64,000 bases of DNA from Arsenophonus endosymbiont of Aleurodicus floccissimus (GTDB taxonomy: Bacteria; Pseudomonadota; Gammaproteobacteria; Enterobacterales; Enterobacteriaceae), in NCBI RefSeq assembly GCF_900343025.1, contig NZ_OUND01000001.1, positions 310,001-374,000 of the forward strand, read 5' to 3'. Position 1 is the first letter of the stretch. The number at the start of each line of letters is the position of its first letter. The notes under the pieces were generated by a model, which saw nothing but the letters and a program-made list of their open reading frames with translations, had not been told where the DNA came from and did no database searches. Of the stretch, positions 1 through 10,383 are shown piece by piece. The position numbers were made by a program, and so were the translations under genes.

Positions 1-644
1 TTATTAATCTCCATTAAAAATGGAGTAGTGATGACGATATCATTATGTGAGGAGGTAATATTAGTAAATTTTGCCTGTGTCTCAGAACGAATATATGTTG
101 CCTGGATTTGGTGAACTATTTGCCATGCATCACTATAGGAATCGAGTGCTAACTCGACTATTTTATCAATAATGTGATGTTCGGTATGGGTAAATTCCCG
201 CTCATCAATAGCGGTGGTAAATCGTCCATCTCCGCCAAATAGATTATCAACCGCAATAGAAACTAAATTAGTTTCAAAAGTGAAAAGGGCGGTTCCGTTC
301 AGTGGCTTCAGTTGGATCAGGTTAAAGTTACTCATCACGAGCAGATTGTCGGCAAAATCACAGAAAGGCTCAATTTTTATTGAACCGACTGTAATGTCAG
401 GGCTGTAACGCATGAGATTAAATAATTTCATCCGAAATTGGCGGGCAAAATGCTCGTTGATCATTTCCAGGGATTGCAGCCGCTCGCGAACAGTACGTCT
501 TTGCGTATTCGGATTGTAAGGATGGATATTCATTTTAGCTTTAGATGTTTTTTTCGCTTTACTGACAACAGGATTACCAGCTGGGGCATCATTTAACAGG
601 GCATCACCATCTGTTTGTGAAAGAGAAAGAAAATTCTCGCTCAT
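1..644 (-). CDS. fliM: Flagellar motor switch protein FliM, cut by window edge
   Basis: FliM is the C-ring switch protein that binds CheY-P and reverses the motor. About 214 N-terminal residues are visible with no stop. They include the N-terminal CheY-binding segment (DALLND), the conserved NTQRRTVRERLQ stretch and the middle-domain motif NLFGGDGRF. The ATG at 644 lies 5 bases after the restored fliL stop, as in enteric fliLMN operons. The CheY-binding segment reads DGDALL where E. coli has EIDALL. The 3' end is outside the window, so it is unknown whether the gene is whole. It is the only structural flagellar gene here without visible damage, and its partners are broken, so it is probably not functional as part of a motor. 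Confidence 0.88.
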   Translation of the reverse strand, partial: MSENFLSLSQTDGDALLNDAPAGNPVVSKAKKTSKAKMNIHPYNPNTQRRTVRERLQSLEMINEHFARQFRMKLFNLMRYSPDITVGSIKIEPFCDFADNLLVMSNFNLIQLKPLNGTALFTFETNLVSIAVDNLFGGDGRFTTAIDEREFTHTEHHIIDKIVELALDSYSDAWQIVHQIQATYIRSETQAKFTNITSSHNDIVITTPFLMEIN

Positions 645-649
645 GGGAT

Positions 650-1127
650 TTATCGTAAAATAAACGTTGTGAATAATACTCGGTAATAATTTGCTCAGAC
701 TCTTCTAATTCAGATTCAAAAGTCGGTCTTAATGCCTGCTTAATTTCAGACATCAAGTGGATCTTGCAGGCTTCTGTTACTATCTCAGTGGCTTTTTGGT
801 GGGATAACAACAGTAATATACGACTGCGTACTTCGGGCATAAAATCATGTAGGCGTTTACGAGTCTCTTCATCAGTAAGGCGTAAAGTAATCTCCACATA
901 CAACAGGTGATCGCGTTTATCATTGTCAATCAGATTAACCATAAACGCTCCTAAGGACATAAATACCGGGATCACCAGTTTTTTTTTGGTTGATATTCGT
1001 CCTGTTTTTTTATTTGGTATAGCTACCAACTGTAGCCAGCAATAAAACAACTTAATATTAAGAGTAACGCGATAATGGTTAGCATGATCCGACTTATGCG
1101 TTTTCCTTGACGTTGAAACTTGGACAT
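650..1127 (-). pseudogene. fliL: Flagellar basal-body protein FliL, broken
   Basis: FliL is an inner-membrane protein beside the stator. The start at 1127 encodes a short basic N-terminus and one transmembrane helix, ending GYSW and then TAG. The rest is in another frame and carries the conserved body (EITLRL, EVRSRILLLLS). A further one-base loss close to the end separates this from the true C-terminus, VLFTTFILR, which matches the E. coli ending. Together that is one nonsense codon and at least two frameshifts. A long run of T (A on the coding strand) near 980-990 is a likely slippage site. The restored stop is 5 bases before fliM. Confidence 0.88.
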
Positions 1128-1425
1128 AGACAGGTAATTCCTTTTGATTTTACTTGGGATAATTAAGCTATTATCAATTAACGTGTTATCCCTGTTTCTG
1201 CATTTTGATATAATTATCCTGATCTATCAATATTTTGACGGAGGAATAAAACAATAAAAATGGGAGGTTATTTTGCCATTGATAAATGTTGAAAATAGTA
1301 GGGGAAATTTTTCCCCGTTAAAATAATAAAAATGACTAATAAATTTAAGCAAATATATCAATACCCGTTATTAAGGCGGTCTGCATAATTAGTTGGGATC
1401 TGACTAAGGTATTATCTTTTGTCTG

Positions 1426-2608
1426 TTACTGTTGATCATCAGCAATTGATGATAGTGATGTGAACGGTTGACTATTTTCATCACCATGTTGCTTATTATG
1501 CTGATCGCCAACATGTGTTTGACCCAGTTCTATGCCTTGTTCTGATAATACCTGACGTAACTGAGGCAGGTTGGTTTCAATAACCTGACGGACTTGTTGG
1601 TTAGCCGACACAATAGAGAGTTGAGCTTTATCATCCAGAACTTTAAGTTGGATCTGTAGGTTGCCTAATTCTTCGGGATAAAGCCGTAACTCTGCTTGTT
1701 GTGAGCCATGGCGGCTGAGAAATAATATATACTCACTAAATTTTTGTCCCCATTCAGGATGATCAATCGGGGTAGCCACAGGGCAATAGAATTGATGCTA
1801 GGTGAAATTGAGTGGCTTGATGTTGTTGAGTTTGGCATTAAGGATGTTAATGATATCGTGGTATTATTCGTTATCGATCCAGTAGCTAGCGCAGGGTTTT
1901 CTATTGATTGACTCTGGGTTGCAGTATCGATATTAGCCTGAATTGGTGGTAATAATGCTTCAGATGGCGAGATGTCCTGTTTAGTAACTAATGACTGAGA
2001 TGGCGAGACCGCCTTGTGTTTTGCCAGTAATGACTGTAATGGTGAAATATCCTGTTTAGTCAATTGTGACTGAGATTGGACGGCATCCGGTTTAACAAAC
2101 GGCGATGATGAATTGGACAGTGGGAAGTCAATTGATGGATTATTTGTGGTTGATAGCAGAGTATGATGTTTTAAACTAAGGTTTTTATCCCGATGATCAA
2201 TATCATCAGTTAATGTTTCGCTATTAGCCTGCTCGGGTATTTCTTCTGATAAAGATGCGGGACTATTTTCCTGCTTTAGCTGCGAGGCTATGGTTTCCAG
2301 TGAAATCGGTAGTTGATCAATAAGTTGATTGTCAGTTAACAGTGTCAATTCTTGCTCAAGGGATAAGTCGGCGTTATCGTCGATTTGTTCAGTGACTTCA
2401 TCCGCCAAAAAGCCGTTGATAGCAGATAGTTCATTTTCTAGTTGGGCAAGGTCTGAGAGTTACCACCGTCTGGTGTGTTTCTCTCTTTTCCTGTTAGTGA
2501 ATAGTTAGCTAGCATGTCAGCAAAATTAGCAGCATTTTCTGTTGGTGATGATAACTGTTGCTTAAATGAGTGCGCGGCCGCACTGAATGTTACAGATGTA
2601 TCTATCAT
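1426..2608 (-). pseudogene. fliK: Flagellar hook-length control protein FliK, broken
   Basis: FliK is the secreted ruler that sets hook length and switches export specificity. The ATG at 2608 overlaps the fliJ stop by one base (TAATG). About 55 residues in, a TAG ends the first reading frame. A second frame carries the long Ser/Thr/Gln-rich linker. The conserved C-terminal domain follows in a third frame from about 1779 (LRLYPEELGNLQIQLKV, then QVRQVIETNLPQLR). The low-complexity middle contains imperfect repeats around SQLTKQDISPLQSLL / SQSLVTKQDISPSEALL (about 1970-2070). Identification rests on the C-terminal domain and on position between fliJ and fliL. Confidence 0.85.
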
Positions 2609-3051
2609 TATAATGCCCTTAAAACGGCACGTTGTGCTATTTCATCCATTTGTTTTTGTTCGTTCAATGAAATCAGACTGTTTTTTCTGTAAACGTTCAC
2701 TGCGTTGTTGTAGCTTACTGAAGGCGTTAGTTTTTTGCTGTTTTCCCTGCCAATTTTTTTTGCGATCATTTCACGCTGCTGCCAGCTAACTAGCTGTTGT
2801 TGATGCTGCGAGATCGCTTGTTCAAGCGTCAGCAAAAACTACTGATAATTTTGTAATATTGCGGGAGAAGTTCCATGGTGAAGAATGATATTAAGCTGTT
2901 GGCGATATTCATCTTGGTACTGTAGCAATTGTATTAGCTGTTGTTGCATTTGTTGACGTTGCCGTTGAATATGCGACAATTGTAGTGCCGCCTGTTAGCT
3001 GTCGCTATGGCTTAAATTATGTAATAGTGCGAAGGAGTTTGTTTGCTTCAT
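2608..3051 (-). pseudogene. fliJ: Flagellar export chaperone FliJ, broken
   Basis: FliJ is a coiled-coil stalk protein of the flagellar export ATPase. The start at 3051 ([11 protein letters not shown]) overlaps the fliI stop. There are in-frame stops: TAA at 2995-2997 (codon 19) and TAG at 2839-2841 (codon 71). Two compensating frameshifts follow; the first is in an A8 run near 2757-2766. The middle part matches FliJ only in a shifted frame, and the ending (EQKQMDEIAQRAVLR) matches in the original frame. Gln-rich coiled-coil composition, total length of about 147 codons and gene position all fit the family. Confidence 0.88.
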
Positions 3052-4445
3052 GTTTCCTCACTAGGATTTTCAGGATTAGCCGCAGGAAATAACTGACAAA
3101 GCTGTTGGTGAGAGCTCTCCTTTGAACAGTATTGATCTCGCAATCCTGGCGTAAAAATTGCTGCAAATGGGGATAAAGCTGGATGGCTTGATCCAGCATC
3201 GTATCACTACTCGCAGCATAAGCGCCAACATTAATCAGATCTTGATTATGTTGATAACGGGATAATAGCTGTTTGAACTGTTGCGCCTGGTAAAAATGGC
3301 TTTTAGCAACAAGACTATTCATTGCTCGACTAATTGAAGCTTCAATATCAATAGCCGGATAATGCCCCGCTTCTGCCAGGCTACGAGACAGTACTATGTG
3401 TCCATCAAGAATAGCCCGCGCTGAATCAGCGATTGGATCTTGTTGATCATACCCTTCGGTTAGCACGGTATAGAAAGTGGTAATGCTACCGCTACCTTCA
3501 GTGCCATTACCGGCCCGCTCTATTAGCGAAGGTAATTTGGCAAATACTGAAGGCGGGTAACCTTTAGTTGCAGGAGGTTACCCGATCGCTAGTGCAATTT
3601 CACGTTGTGCCATAGCATAACGGGTGATTGAATCCATAATCAGTAATACCTGCAAACCACGATCGCGAAAGTCTTCCGCGATCCGGGTGGCGTAAGTGGC
3701 GCCTTATAAGCGTAGTAGGGGAGAGACGTCAGCAGGCTCAGATAACCACTGAGCGCTGTAAACCTTCAGAACCAAGAATATTTTCGATAAAGTCTTCTAC
3801 TTCCCGACCCCGTTCACCAATCAGGCCAACAATAATCACGTCAGTCTGGGTATAACGCGCCATCATGCCTAATAAAATACTTTTTCCTACTCCTGAACCG
3901 GCAAATAGTCCCATTCGTTGGCTGCGACCAACCGTCAACAAACTGTTAATCGCTCTTACTCCCAAATCAAGCGGGTGATTAATCAGTTCGCGTTGTAGTG
4001 GATTAATAGGAGTGGTAACCAGAGAAGAGAAAGTATCTATGGTAGGCAAGGGCTTACCATCTAATGGTTAACCAAAATCGTCCAGCACACGACCTAGCAG
4101 TGCAGGCCAAGGGGAAATTGTTGACCACTATTTTGCTGCTTATCTGACGCCGATGGTTGATAAACCTGAGCGCCTGGCACAAATCCCCTCTAGATCCTGA
4201 TAAGGCATCAATAACATTTTGTCACCATTAAAACCAACTACTTCACAGCTAATTTCGTCACTGTCATGTCGCTGTTGCCGTTTTATTAAACAATTGGCGC
4301 CTAACGGCATTTGCAGACCAGTTGCTTCTAACACTAAACCCGTTACGCGGGTCAATTTGCCATAGTGACGCACTGACTGTAGTTGGCTGATCTGCTTTTT
4401 AAAGCTATCAATTCGGTTTAAGCAGCGGTCAAGTTTTACCGTCAT
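3048..4445 (-). pseudogene. fliI: Flagellum-specific ATPase FliI, broken
   Basis: FliI is the F1-beta-like ATPase of the flagellar type III export apparatus. I chose the ATG at 4445 (MTVKLDRCLNRI), which matches the family N-terminus and overlaps the fliH stop. The Walker A motif [11 protein letters not shown] and the [19 protein letters not shown] block are present. Damage includes TAA at 4140-4142, a frameshift near 4065, in-frame TAA at 3704-3706 and 3578-3580, and a frameshift near 3140. The last of these separates the main body from a C-terminal tail that ends on top of the fliJ start. At least five lesions make this unequivocally dead. Confidence 0.92.
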
Positions 4446-5186
4446 GCCCATTTCTCTGGCAGAATTAACTGACAAAGCTCAAGCCAGCGGGTTTCTATGC
4501 TGGCCATCTAACTCACTGTTTTCTGTGCTAACTTTACAACCATATCGATGCAGTTCTGGCGTTGGCATTAAACGCCAGCCATTGGTGGTTAGGCTATCCA
4601 CTTAGTTGCGATTCGATAAGTGCCAGATCAGCAGGGTTAATGTGCAGCTGACGAGTGCCTGACAATAGTGGATCTTGTTGCAGAAAATGACTAATTTGGT
4701 TCAATAACGCGCTACCATCACAAACCGCTGGCTGTCCTAATAGTTGCCCGGCAGCTTGCCGGGCAATCTGCATTAAGCGCGAGGCGGCAATGATACTATC
4801 CAAGCCTTCTAAAGAGGGGCGAAACTCGATCAGTAATTCTTGCCATTGTTGGGTGATAGCGGCCATCTCTTATTTGGTCTCATTAGTCGCTGCCTGATGG
4901 ACTTCAGTCAAGCCTTGTTGATAGCAATCTGATAACTTTCTTGTTGGCTTTTCACCAAGCAGGCTTGATGCCAGACTGACAACCCTTACTGATGGCCAAT
5001 TTCTTTAGCTTGCGCTTTTAGTTCATCCAATTGTTTGATTTTATATAAAATATATTTTTCACTATCTTCAACGGATGAATTTTCATCTTCTTCATGTAGG
5101 CGATTAATCGCAGGATTTAAATCTGCCCAAAGGGTAATTTCATCGGGCAGCCAGGGCTGCCATCGCTATTGAGATTTTTTAGACAT
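4442..5186 (-). pseudogene. fliH: Flagellar assembly protein FliH, broken
   Basis: FliH is the negative regulator and stator-like partner of FliI. The start at 5186 lies inside the 3' end of fliG (8-base overlap), the usual enteric arrangement. An in-frame stop appears after only six residues. The central stretch is readable at 4594-4866 (SLEGLDSIIAASRLMQIARQ matches the family). The C-terminus is split between two more frames (NGWRLMPTPELHRYGCKVS, then ETRWLELCQLILPEKWA). The restored stop overlaps the fliI ATG (GCATGA). The damage is several nonsense codons and at least two frameshifts. Confidence 0.87.
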
Positions 5187-6168
5187 AACGATCATCACTA
5201 CCATTCAACGCAATCTCACCACTTTCAGCCAAGCAGCGAACAATAGACAGTATTGCTTTTTGTTCTGTTTCCACTTGAGATAAGCGAACAGGGAGTTGTG
5301 AATCGAGATCATCACGCATGATTTCAGCTGCACGTTGTGACATGTTATTGAGGAAATGATCGCGTAAAGTCTGTGAACAACTTTTTAAGGCAATAACCAG
5401 AGAATCGTTTTCCACCTCTTGTAGCAGGCGTTGCATCGAACGATCGTCCATTTCGATAAGATCCTCAAACAAGAACATTCAGCGATGATTTTTTACGCCA
5501 ATTCATCGTCATATTCTTTAATGGCGCTAATAACCATTTCTTCTTGCTGGCTTTTCATCAAATTGATGATTTCGGCAGCAGTACGGATACCACCCATTTT
5601 ACTTCGCTTAATATTTTGCTCATCGAGTAACTATTAAGCACTTCAGTTAATTCAGCTAAAGCGGAAGGTTATATGCCTCCAAAGGTTGCGATCCTCAATA
5701 CCACATCATAACGTAATTCTTCATCCAACAGCGCTAAAATCTCAGCAGCTTGGGTGCGCTTTAAATGAACTAAAGTAGCAGCAATAATTTGCGGATGTTC
5801 ATCCCGGATCATCTCTGCTGCCATTTCGGGCGCCATAAAGTTCAGTTTATCAATACCAGTAATGACTTCCTTGGTTTCGAAAATATCTTCTAATAAGCTA
5901 TTAGCATGCTCTTCACCCAGCGCTTTGACTAATACTGAATTGAAGTAATCTCTGGTATTAACATTGATTGCAGCATATTGGTGGCATTTTCTTTGAATTC
6001 AGACAATATATCCGTCAATTGATGATTAGAAATATAGCCTAAATTTGATATGGCGACACTTAATTTTTGTACTTCACCGCTATTCAAATGTTTAAAAATT
6101 TCAGCGGCCAGCTCTTCACCCACTGACATTAACATAACGGCACTTTTTTCAATTCCATTAAAACTCAT
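5179..6168 (-). pseudogene. fliG: Flagellar motor switch protein FliG, broken
   Basis: FliG is the C-ring protein that contacts the stator and generates torque. The N-terminal domain reads from 6168 (MSFNGIEKSAVMLMSVGEE) to a frameshift near 5935. The middle domain carries [18 protein letters not shown] and an in-frame TAA at 5669-5671. More frame changes follow before the C-terminal torque domain is recovered at 5478-5179 (MDDRSMQRLLQEVE, LSQVETEQKAILSIVR). Full family length is still spanned, so the damage is point mutations and small indels rather than large deletion. The start overlaps the fliF stop (ATGA). Confidence 0.92.
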
Positions 6169-7833
6169 AGTTCTTCACTCATCCAATTACGAACAACCAT
6201 GGCCATCACGCGGGGATTTTTTTACACCATTTCACGTAACCGTTTGGTCTGCATTTCTGCGTTAATACGCTGACGTTTCTGCTCCTGGCGCCATGGCTTC
6301 GTCATGTTCAATTTTTTGTTGAGCGGTGCGTTCTGCCTCTCTTATTATGGCAAGATCAGCGGCCATTTTAGCGCTCTCCACCGCTTCACGTTTTTTGCGT
6401 AATTGAGGTTTAATTATCAGATGCCAAAATAGCCAGGCCAAAAACGATAACAACAGATAATGGCCAATTTCTAATAGGTTGGCGATCACAATAGGTTGCT
6501 GCCAAAATTCAAGCGGTTTCAGTTCTACATCCTGCGGTTCAAATGGCGCATTTACCACATACAGACTATCACCACGCTGTTCAGAAACCCCCATCGCTTC
6601 CTGGGCTAATGTTTTTATTTGGGCTAATTTTTCATTTGTCAGCGGTAAACTATCATCATTTTCTTTTCTGTCGCTATCGGCATAATTAACGATGATAACT
6701 ACCGACAGTCGCTGTAGCGAACCTATTTGATGTTGGGTATGGGAATGCGCCGATCGATTTCATAATTGGTCGTTTCATCAACCCGACTATTATGATTATT
6801 ATTCAGCGGACGAGGGTTATTCTTATCATTAGCTCTGTCAATCGGTGTTTTTGGCTCAGGTGTTGGTTGGTTAGACAGCACACCAGGCACGCCCCCAATC
6901 AGTGATTAGCCATTTTGTTCACTGCGACTAGTCTGTTTTGAACGTACGGCTGATTCATTAGGCGGTTGATTGGGTTTATACTTCCGCGGTCTCTTCGCTA
7001 CGGGCAAAATTAACTTGGGCAGTCACCTGCGCCTGCACGTTACCCCGACCCACCAGTGGTGTAATAATCGATTCAATGCGTTGCTTATAACGATTTTCGA
7101 TCGATTGAACATAGTTGAGTTGCGTCAGGTTAAGATCACGGCTAATACCATCGGGTTGGGTTAATAGATTGCCCGACTGATCAACAATGGTGACATTGCT
7201 GCCAGATAAACCATTGACACTACTGGAAATCATATGCACAATAGTGGCAACCTGGCCTTCACCCAGCTTGCGGCCGCTTTGTAGGTTGAGAGTAACCGAC
7301 GTAGTGTGATCTTTTTGCTCACGAACAAATAGTGACGGTTTTGGCATTGCTAAATGCACCCGGGCACGTAGTACAATACCGAGTGATTCAATAGTGCGGG
7401 CTAATTCGCCCTCCAAAGCTCGTTGATAGTTGATCTGTTCATTAAATTGACTCAAACCAAATTTTTCTTGATCCAGTAGCTCAAAACCGATGTTGCCACC
7501 TTTGGGCAACCCTTGTTGCACGAACTTTAGTCTCACCTCATGCACTTTATCAGCCGGCACCTTAACCATACTACCATCGCGTCAGACAGCTGATAAGGAA
7601 TATTCATTTGGCTTAGTAGTTGAGTAACAATTTCTCCTCCATCTTTATCGCTAAGATTGGTATAAATCGGGCGATAATCGGTTTCCCTGTAGCCAAAACA
7701 TAGCAGCGATGAAAAAAGTAATAGCCAAAGCACCGGCAACGATCAGCGGCACTTTAGGATCTGATTTTATTTTTTCGAAAATGGTACTTAATCCCTTGAG
7801 CGGATTTGCTCCATTCGTATTTATGGCATTCAT
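6165..7833 (-). pseudogene. fliF: Flagellar MS-ring protein FliF, broken
   Basis: FliF forms the MS ring in the inner membrane. The N-terminus (start 7833) holds the first transmembrane helix and then a frameshift near 7690. A second frame carries YRPIYTNLSDKDGGEIV. A third, at 7569-6976, carries the periplasmic ring-building part (KVHEVRLKFVQQGLPKGG, ARVHLAMPKPSLFVREQK). The next 350 bases have several stops. The second transmembrane helix and acidic cytoplasmic tail read at 6594-6262, and the FliG-binding end (NPRVMAMVVRNWMSEEL) lies in yet another frame with one more stop. There are at least five lesions. Confidence 0.92.
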
Positions 7834-8107
7834 AAATAATCCTTGCCTTCTTGTTCTTGATCAAGATTTATAACGTGGCGTGACAAAGTGGCTTCCCCAT
7901 ACTGATAAAGTATTTCCAGTTTCATCCTGCTATTATCGTTTTTTGCCATCGGTTTAATGGTCGAAATAGACTTTTAGTTCGACGCTAATTGTTGGTTTTG
8001 ATTTATTTAGCGTGTGATAGGGTTGTTTTCCGATTAGTGCCAGAAGATGGATCAATACGATGGCACGACTTAGAGAAAGTTATTGGAAAAAATAGGTTGA
8101 GGTTTTT

Positions 8108-8408
8108 ATGTCAATTCCCGTTATTCAGTCTGTTATTGCGCAAATGACAACAGAAATGGTTAGCATCAATAATAGCCAACTAGCCGCCGCACCACAAACT
8201 GGTTATTAAATGCGGTAACTAAAATTAATCAGACACGGTTGAACGCCAGTCAGAAAGCCCAGGTATTAACGCTGGAAACTCCCCGGGGTTGAGTTCAATG
8301 ATGTGATAGTCGGATCTGCAAAAGGCCAGTTTATCACTGCAGTTTGGCATTCAGGTAAGAAATAAGTTAGTTGGTGCCTATCAGGAAATTATAAATATGC
8401 CAGTTCAG
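8108..8408 (+). pseudogene. fliE: Flagellar hook-basal body protein FliE, broken
   Basis: FliE joins the MS ring and the rod. It is divergent from fliF, as in other enterics. The start is the ATG at 8108 (MSIPVIQSVIAQM). A frameshift after NNSQLAAAPQTGY stops the frame, and the continuation (LLNAVTKINQTRLNASQKAQVLTLE) is shifted. The conserved end [21 protein letters not shown] is recovered in a further frame. The usual stop after the M-x-V ending is replaced by CAG (8406-8408), so the last frame would run on to about 8487. This small gene has at least three lesions. Confidence 0.85.
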
Positions 8409-8410
8409 AT

Positions 8411-9562
8411 GGCATTTATAATTATTAAGACACCAATTAGTGGCTATTTTTTATTATCCGGCGCTAATAAATATCATTATAAATAATAGCGACGGAATTA
8501 CTAATTGATAAAATTGAACAATTGTTATCACTAGTGATTAAATTTTCAAGCTGGAAATATCAAATTCTCTTTGCTAATAATATTTAAAATATATTTATTA
8601 CTGACAATTCAGTTAAAAATTAATTTTTATTTATTTACTTTATGCCAAACTCATCGTCAAGCTTGAGTTAACTAAAGAGAAAATGAAAAATTTATTTGAT
8701 ATTAACCAATTGTTGCTTTTAACTAACTATTACTGATTATTTTTATCTTGAACCGATTGTTTAGATGAAAAATAGCAGTAGTATTCATCTGGATTATCAG
8801 CTGGGCAGCATACATTCCGTGTTGGTGTAATGTTTGAATTTAATTGACAGCCGTTATTGGTAAAAGGATCAGTAGAAACTGATTCACTTGGAAATAAACA
8901 AAAAATTTTAATCAAAGTATTTAATGTCGACTTATAATGGTATGATTATTTTATTATAATAAATTATATATTTCAATCTTTTTTTGTAAAAAATTAGTTA
9001 TGTTGCTTATAAGATAATGTTACAGTATTTAATATCGTCATCTTGTTATCTAGCGATAAATATTTCTGCCTATAGCGTAAGTAAAGTTGAGTTTTTAATT
9101 AACATTTTGTTAGTGTTATTTAGCGGCTGGTCTTTATAATGATCAGCTAAAATTATAAATAAAAAAATTTAGTGGTTTGTTGTTTATTGTAACTAATTAA
9201 ATTTAAAGATGATTATATTAATCTTGGCTGAAAAAAAACTGTTTGAACTTGCAAATCGGGTTGCGTATTTTCTTTATTAAAATATGACAGACAATAAATT
9301 AAATAATTATTAATAAAATAAACAATTATGATGGTTTAAACTGCCTGCTAAGCATAATTACAGCGCAAAGATGTCATGCTATTTTAAATCATCGGTCAAT
9401 AGAGAGATAAAATAATTTATTATTCAGGAGAATAAATTATAGCAATAAGCAAAGGAGCATTTGGGCTTAACTATTTGCTAAACTGCGAATCCAAAAGCAT
9501 GCCGATTTATTATTTCCCCATAGTTAAATATGTATCATTTACCTACCCTGGTATTATGTTTT
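8411..9562. other. Long AT-rich spacer, no convincing gene
   Basis: About 1.1 kb between fliE and fliT holds no recognisable conserved gene. It is very AT-rich and stop-dense. The only coding-like item is a 61-codon cysteine-containing frame at 8730-8915. The spacer ends in a clear terminator hairpin with no gene in front of it, so an undetected small RNA or a fully eroded gene may have stood at about 9400-9560. Confidence 0.5.
8730..8915 (-). CDS. Small cysteine-containing ORF of unknown function
   Basis: I do not recognise this frame. It has 61 codons, begins at a TTG (no ATG is available) and has no clear ribosome binding site. The translation has a hydrophobic first few residues and several cysteines, including a CC pair (NVCCPADNPDEYYCYF). 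No domain is identifiable. It could be chance, the remnant of a larger gene, or a small secreted cysteine-rich peptide. The evidence is only the uninterrupted frame in otherwise stop-rich DNA. Confidence 0.2.
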   Translation of the reverse strand: MIKIFCLFPSESVSTDPFTNNGCQLNSNITPTRNVCCPADNPDEYYCYFSSKQSVQDKNNQ

Positions 9563-9588
9563 GACCGCTTATGGCGGTCTTTTTTTTT
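9563..9588 (+). terminator. Rho-independent terminator without an upstream gene
   Basis: Stem GACCGC / GCGGTC with a short TTATG loop is followed by nine T. On the plus strand this is a standard intrinsic terminator. No plus-strand gene is recognisable before it, and fliT on the other strand ends toward it about 130 bases away. Confidence 0.7.
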
Positions 9589-9718
9589 GCTTTAAACAGA
9601 TAGGATTGACTGTTGCTGAGTGAATAAAACTGGCGCGCTATTGATAATCAACTCAATAATAAAGTTGATAATTTAAGTCAAAAATTCATTGTTCGACTCG
9701 ATTGTAATAGCATTGCAG

Positions 9719-9982
9719 CTATTGCTGTTGAGTGGTCTGTCTAATGGATGTTGCCAGTTGATTCACTCTGCTGTGCATTAATTGCCGAATTTCACTCTCA
9801 TCACGCAATATTGTTTGCAACATTTTAGTTAATTTATGCTGTAAAGGCTCAGTCAGTCCGATAATTGAGCCTAACGCCGTCACCTGGCCAACCGCTTGGC
9901 GATAATCCGGTTCTACAATTAATAGCTGTTCCCACTGCGCTTGTTGATAAGCATACAAAAAGGTCTGTTGCTCACTGCTCAT
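9719..9982 (-). CDS. fliT: Flagellar chaperone / FlhDC regulator FliT
   Basis: FliT is the FliD chaperone and, in Salmonella, an anti-FlhDC factor. The 87-residue frame is open. It matches the family in order: the QQAQWEQLLIVEPDYRQAV helix, then LTKMLQTILRDESEIRQLM and RVNQLATSIRQTTQQQ. E. coli FliT is about 120 residues, so this is a short version lacking the C-terminal tail, which may be natural in this lineage. The ATG at 9982 lies within the 3' end of fliS. It is one of three unbroken frames in the flagellar block, although its client FliD and target system are gone. Confidence 0.8.
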   Translation of the reverse strand: MSSEQQTFLYAYQQAQWEQLLIVEPDYRQAVGQVTALGSIIGLTEPLQHKLTKMLQTILRDESEIRQLMHSRVNQLATSIRQTTQQQ

Positions 9983-10380
9983 TAGATTGTGTTGCCGGAT
10001 TGTTAATTTGTGCCCATGTGTCTGCCGACTCAGTCAATAATTTAATCATCTGCTGAATTCTGTCAACATCATTATAAAGATTGGCATATAAGCAACTGGC
10101 GGATCATATAGTCATACAGTAACGAGATATTTTCAGCAATTTCACCGCCATGTTCTAGATCAACGCCACTATTTAATCCCTCATTAATAATGGCAATCGC
10201 TTTTGAGATAGCACGGCTTTTTTGCTGAATATTATTTTGATCAATATAAATTACTGCCCGTTTTAAGGCACTCAAGGCGCCATTAAATAAAATTTGTACT
10301 GGCTGATAAGGTGAAGCATTTAAAACCCGGCTTTTAATATCAACCTGAGCATATAAAGTTTCAGTTGTTGATGTATTCAT
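9972..10380 (-). pseudogene. fliS: Flagellin export chaperone FliS, single frameshift
   Basis: FliS binds the C-terminus of flagellin before export. The frame from 10380 reads well (AQVDIKSRVLNASPYQPVQ, then SKAIAIINEGLNSGVDLE, then LLYDYMIRQLL) until a one-base shift near 10088. The family C-terminus is intact in the next frame (ANLYNDVDRIQQMIKLLTES, then ADTWAQI), ending 8 bases inside fliT. This is the mildest lesion in the cluster, a single indel. Either decay began recently here or this base call deserves checking. Confidence 0.88.
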
Positions 10381-10383
10381 AAT

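Noticed and set aside
1665-2408. Separate Ser/Gln-rich protein upstream of the flagellar operon
   Set aside because: It is the linker part of the frameshifted fliK, shown by the FliK C-terminal domain in the next frame and by the gene order.
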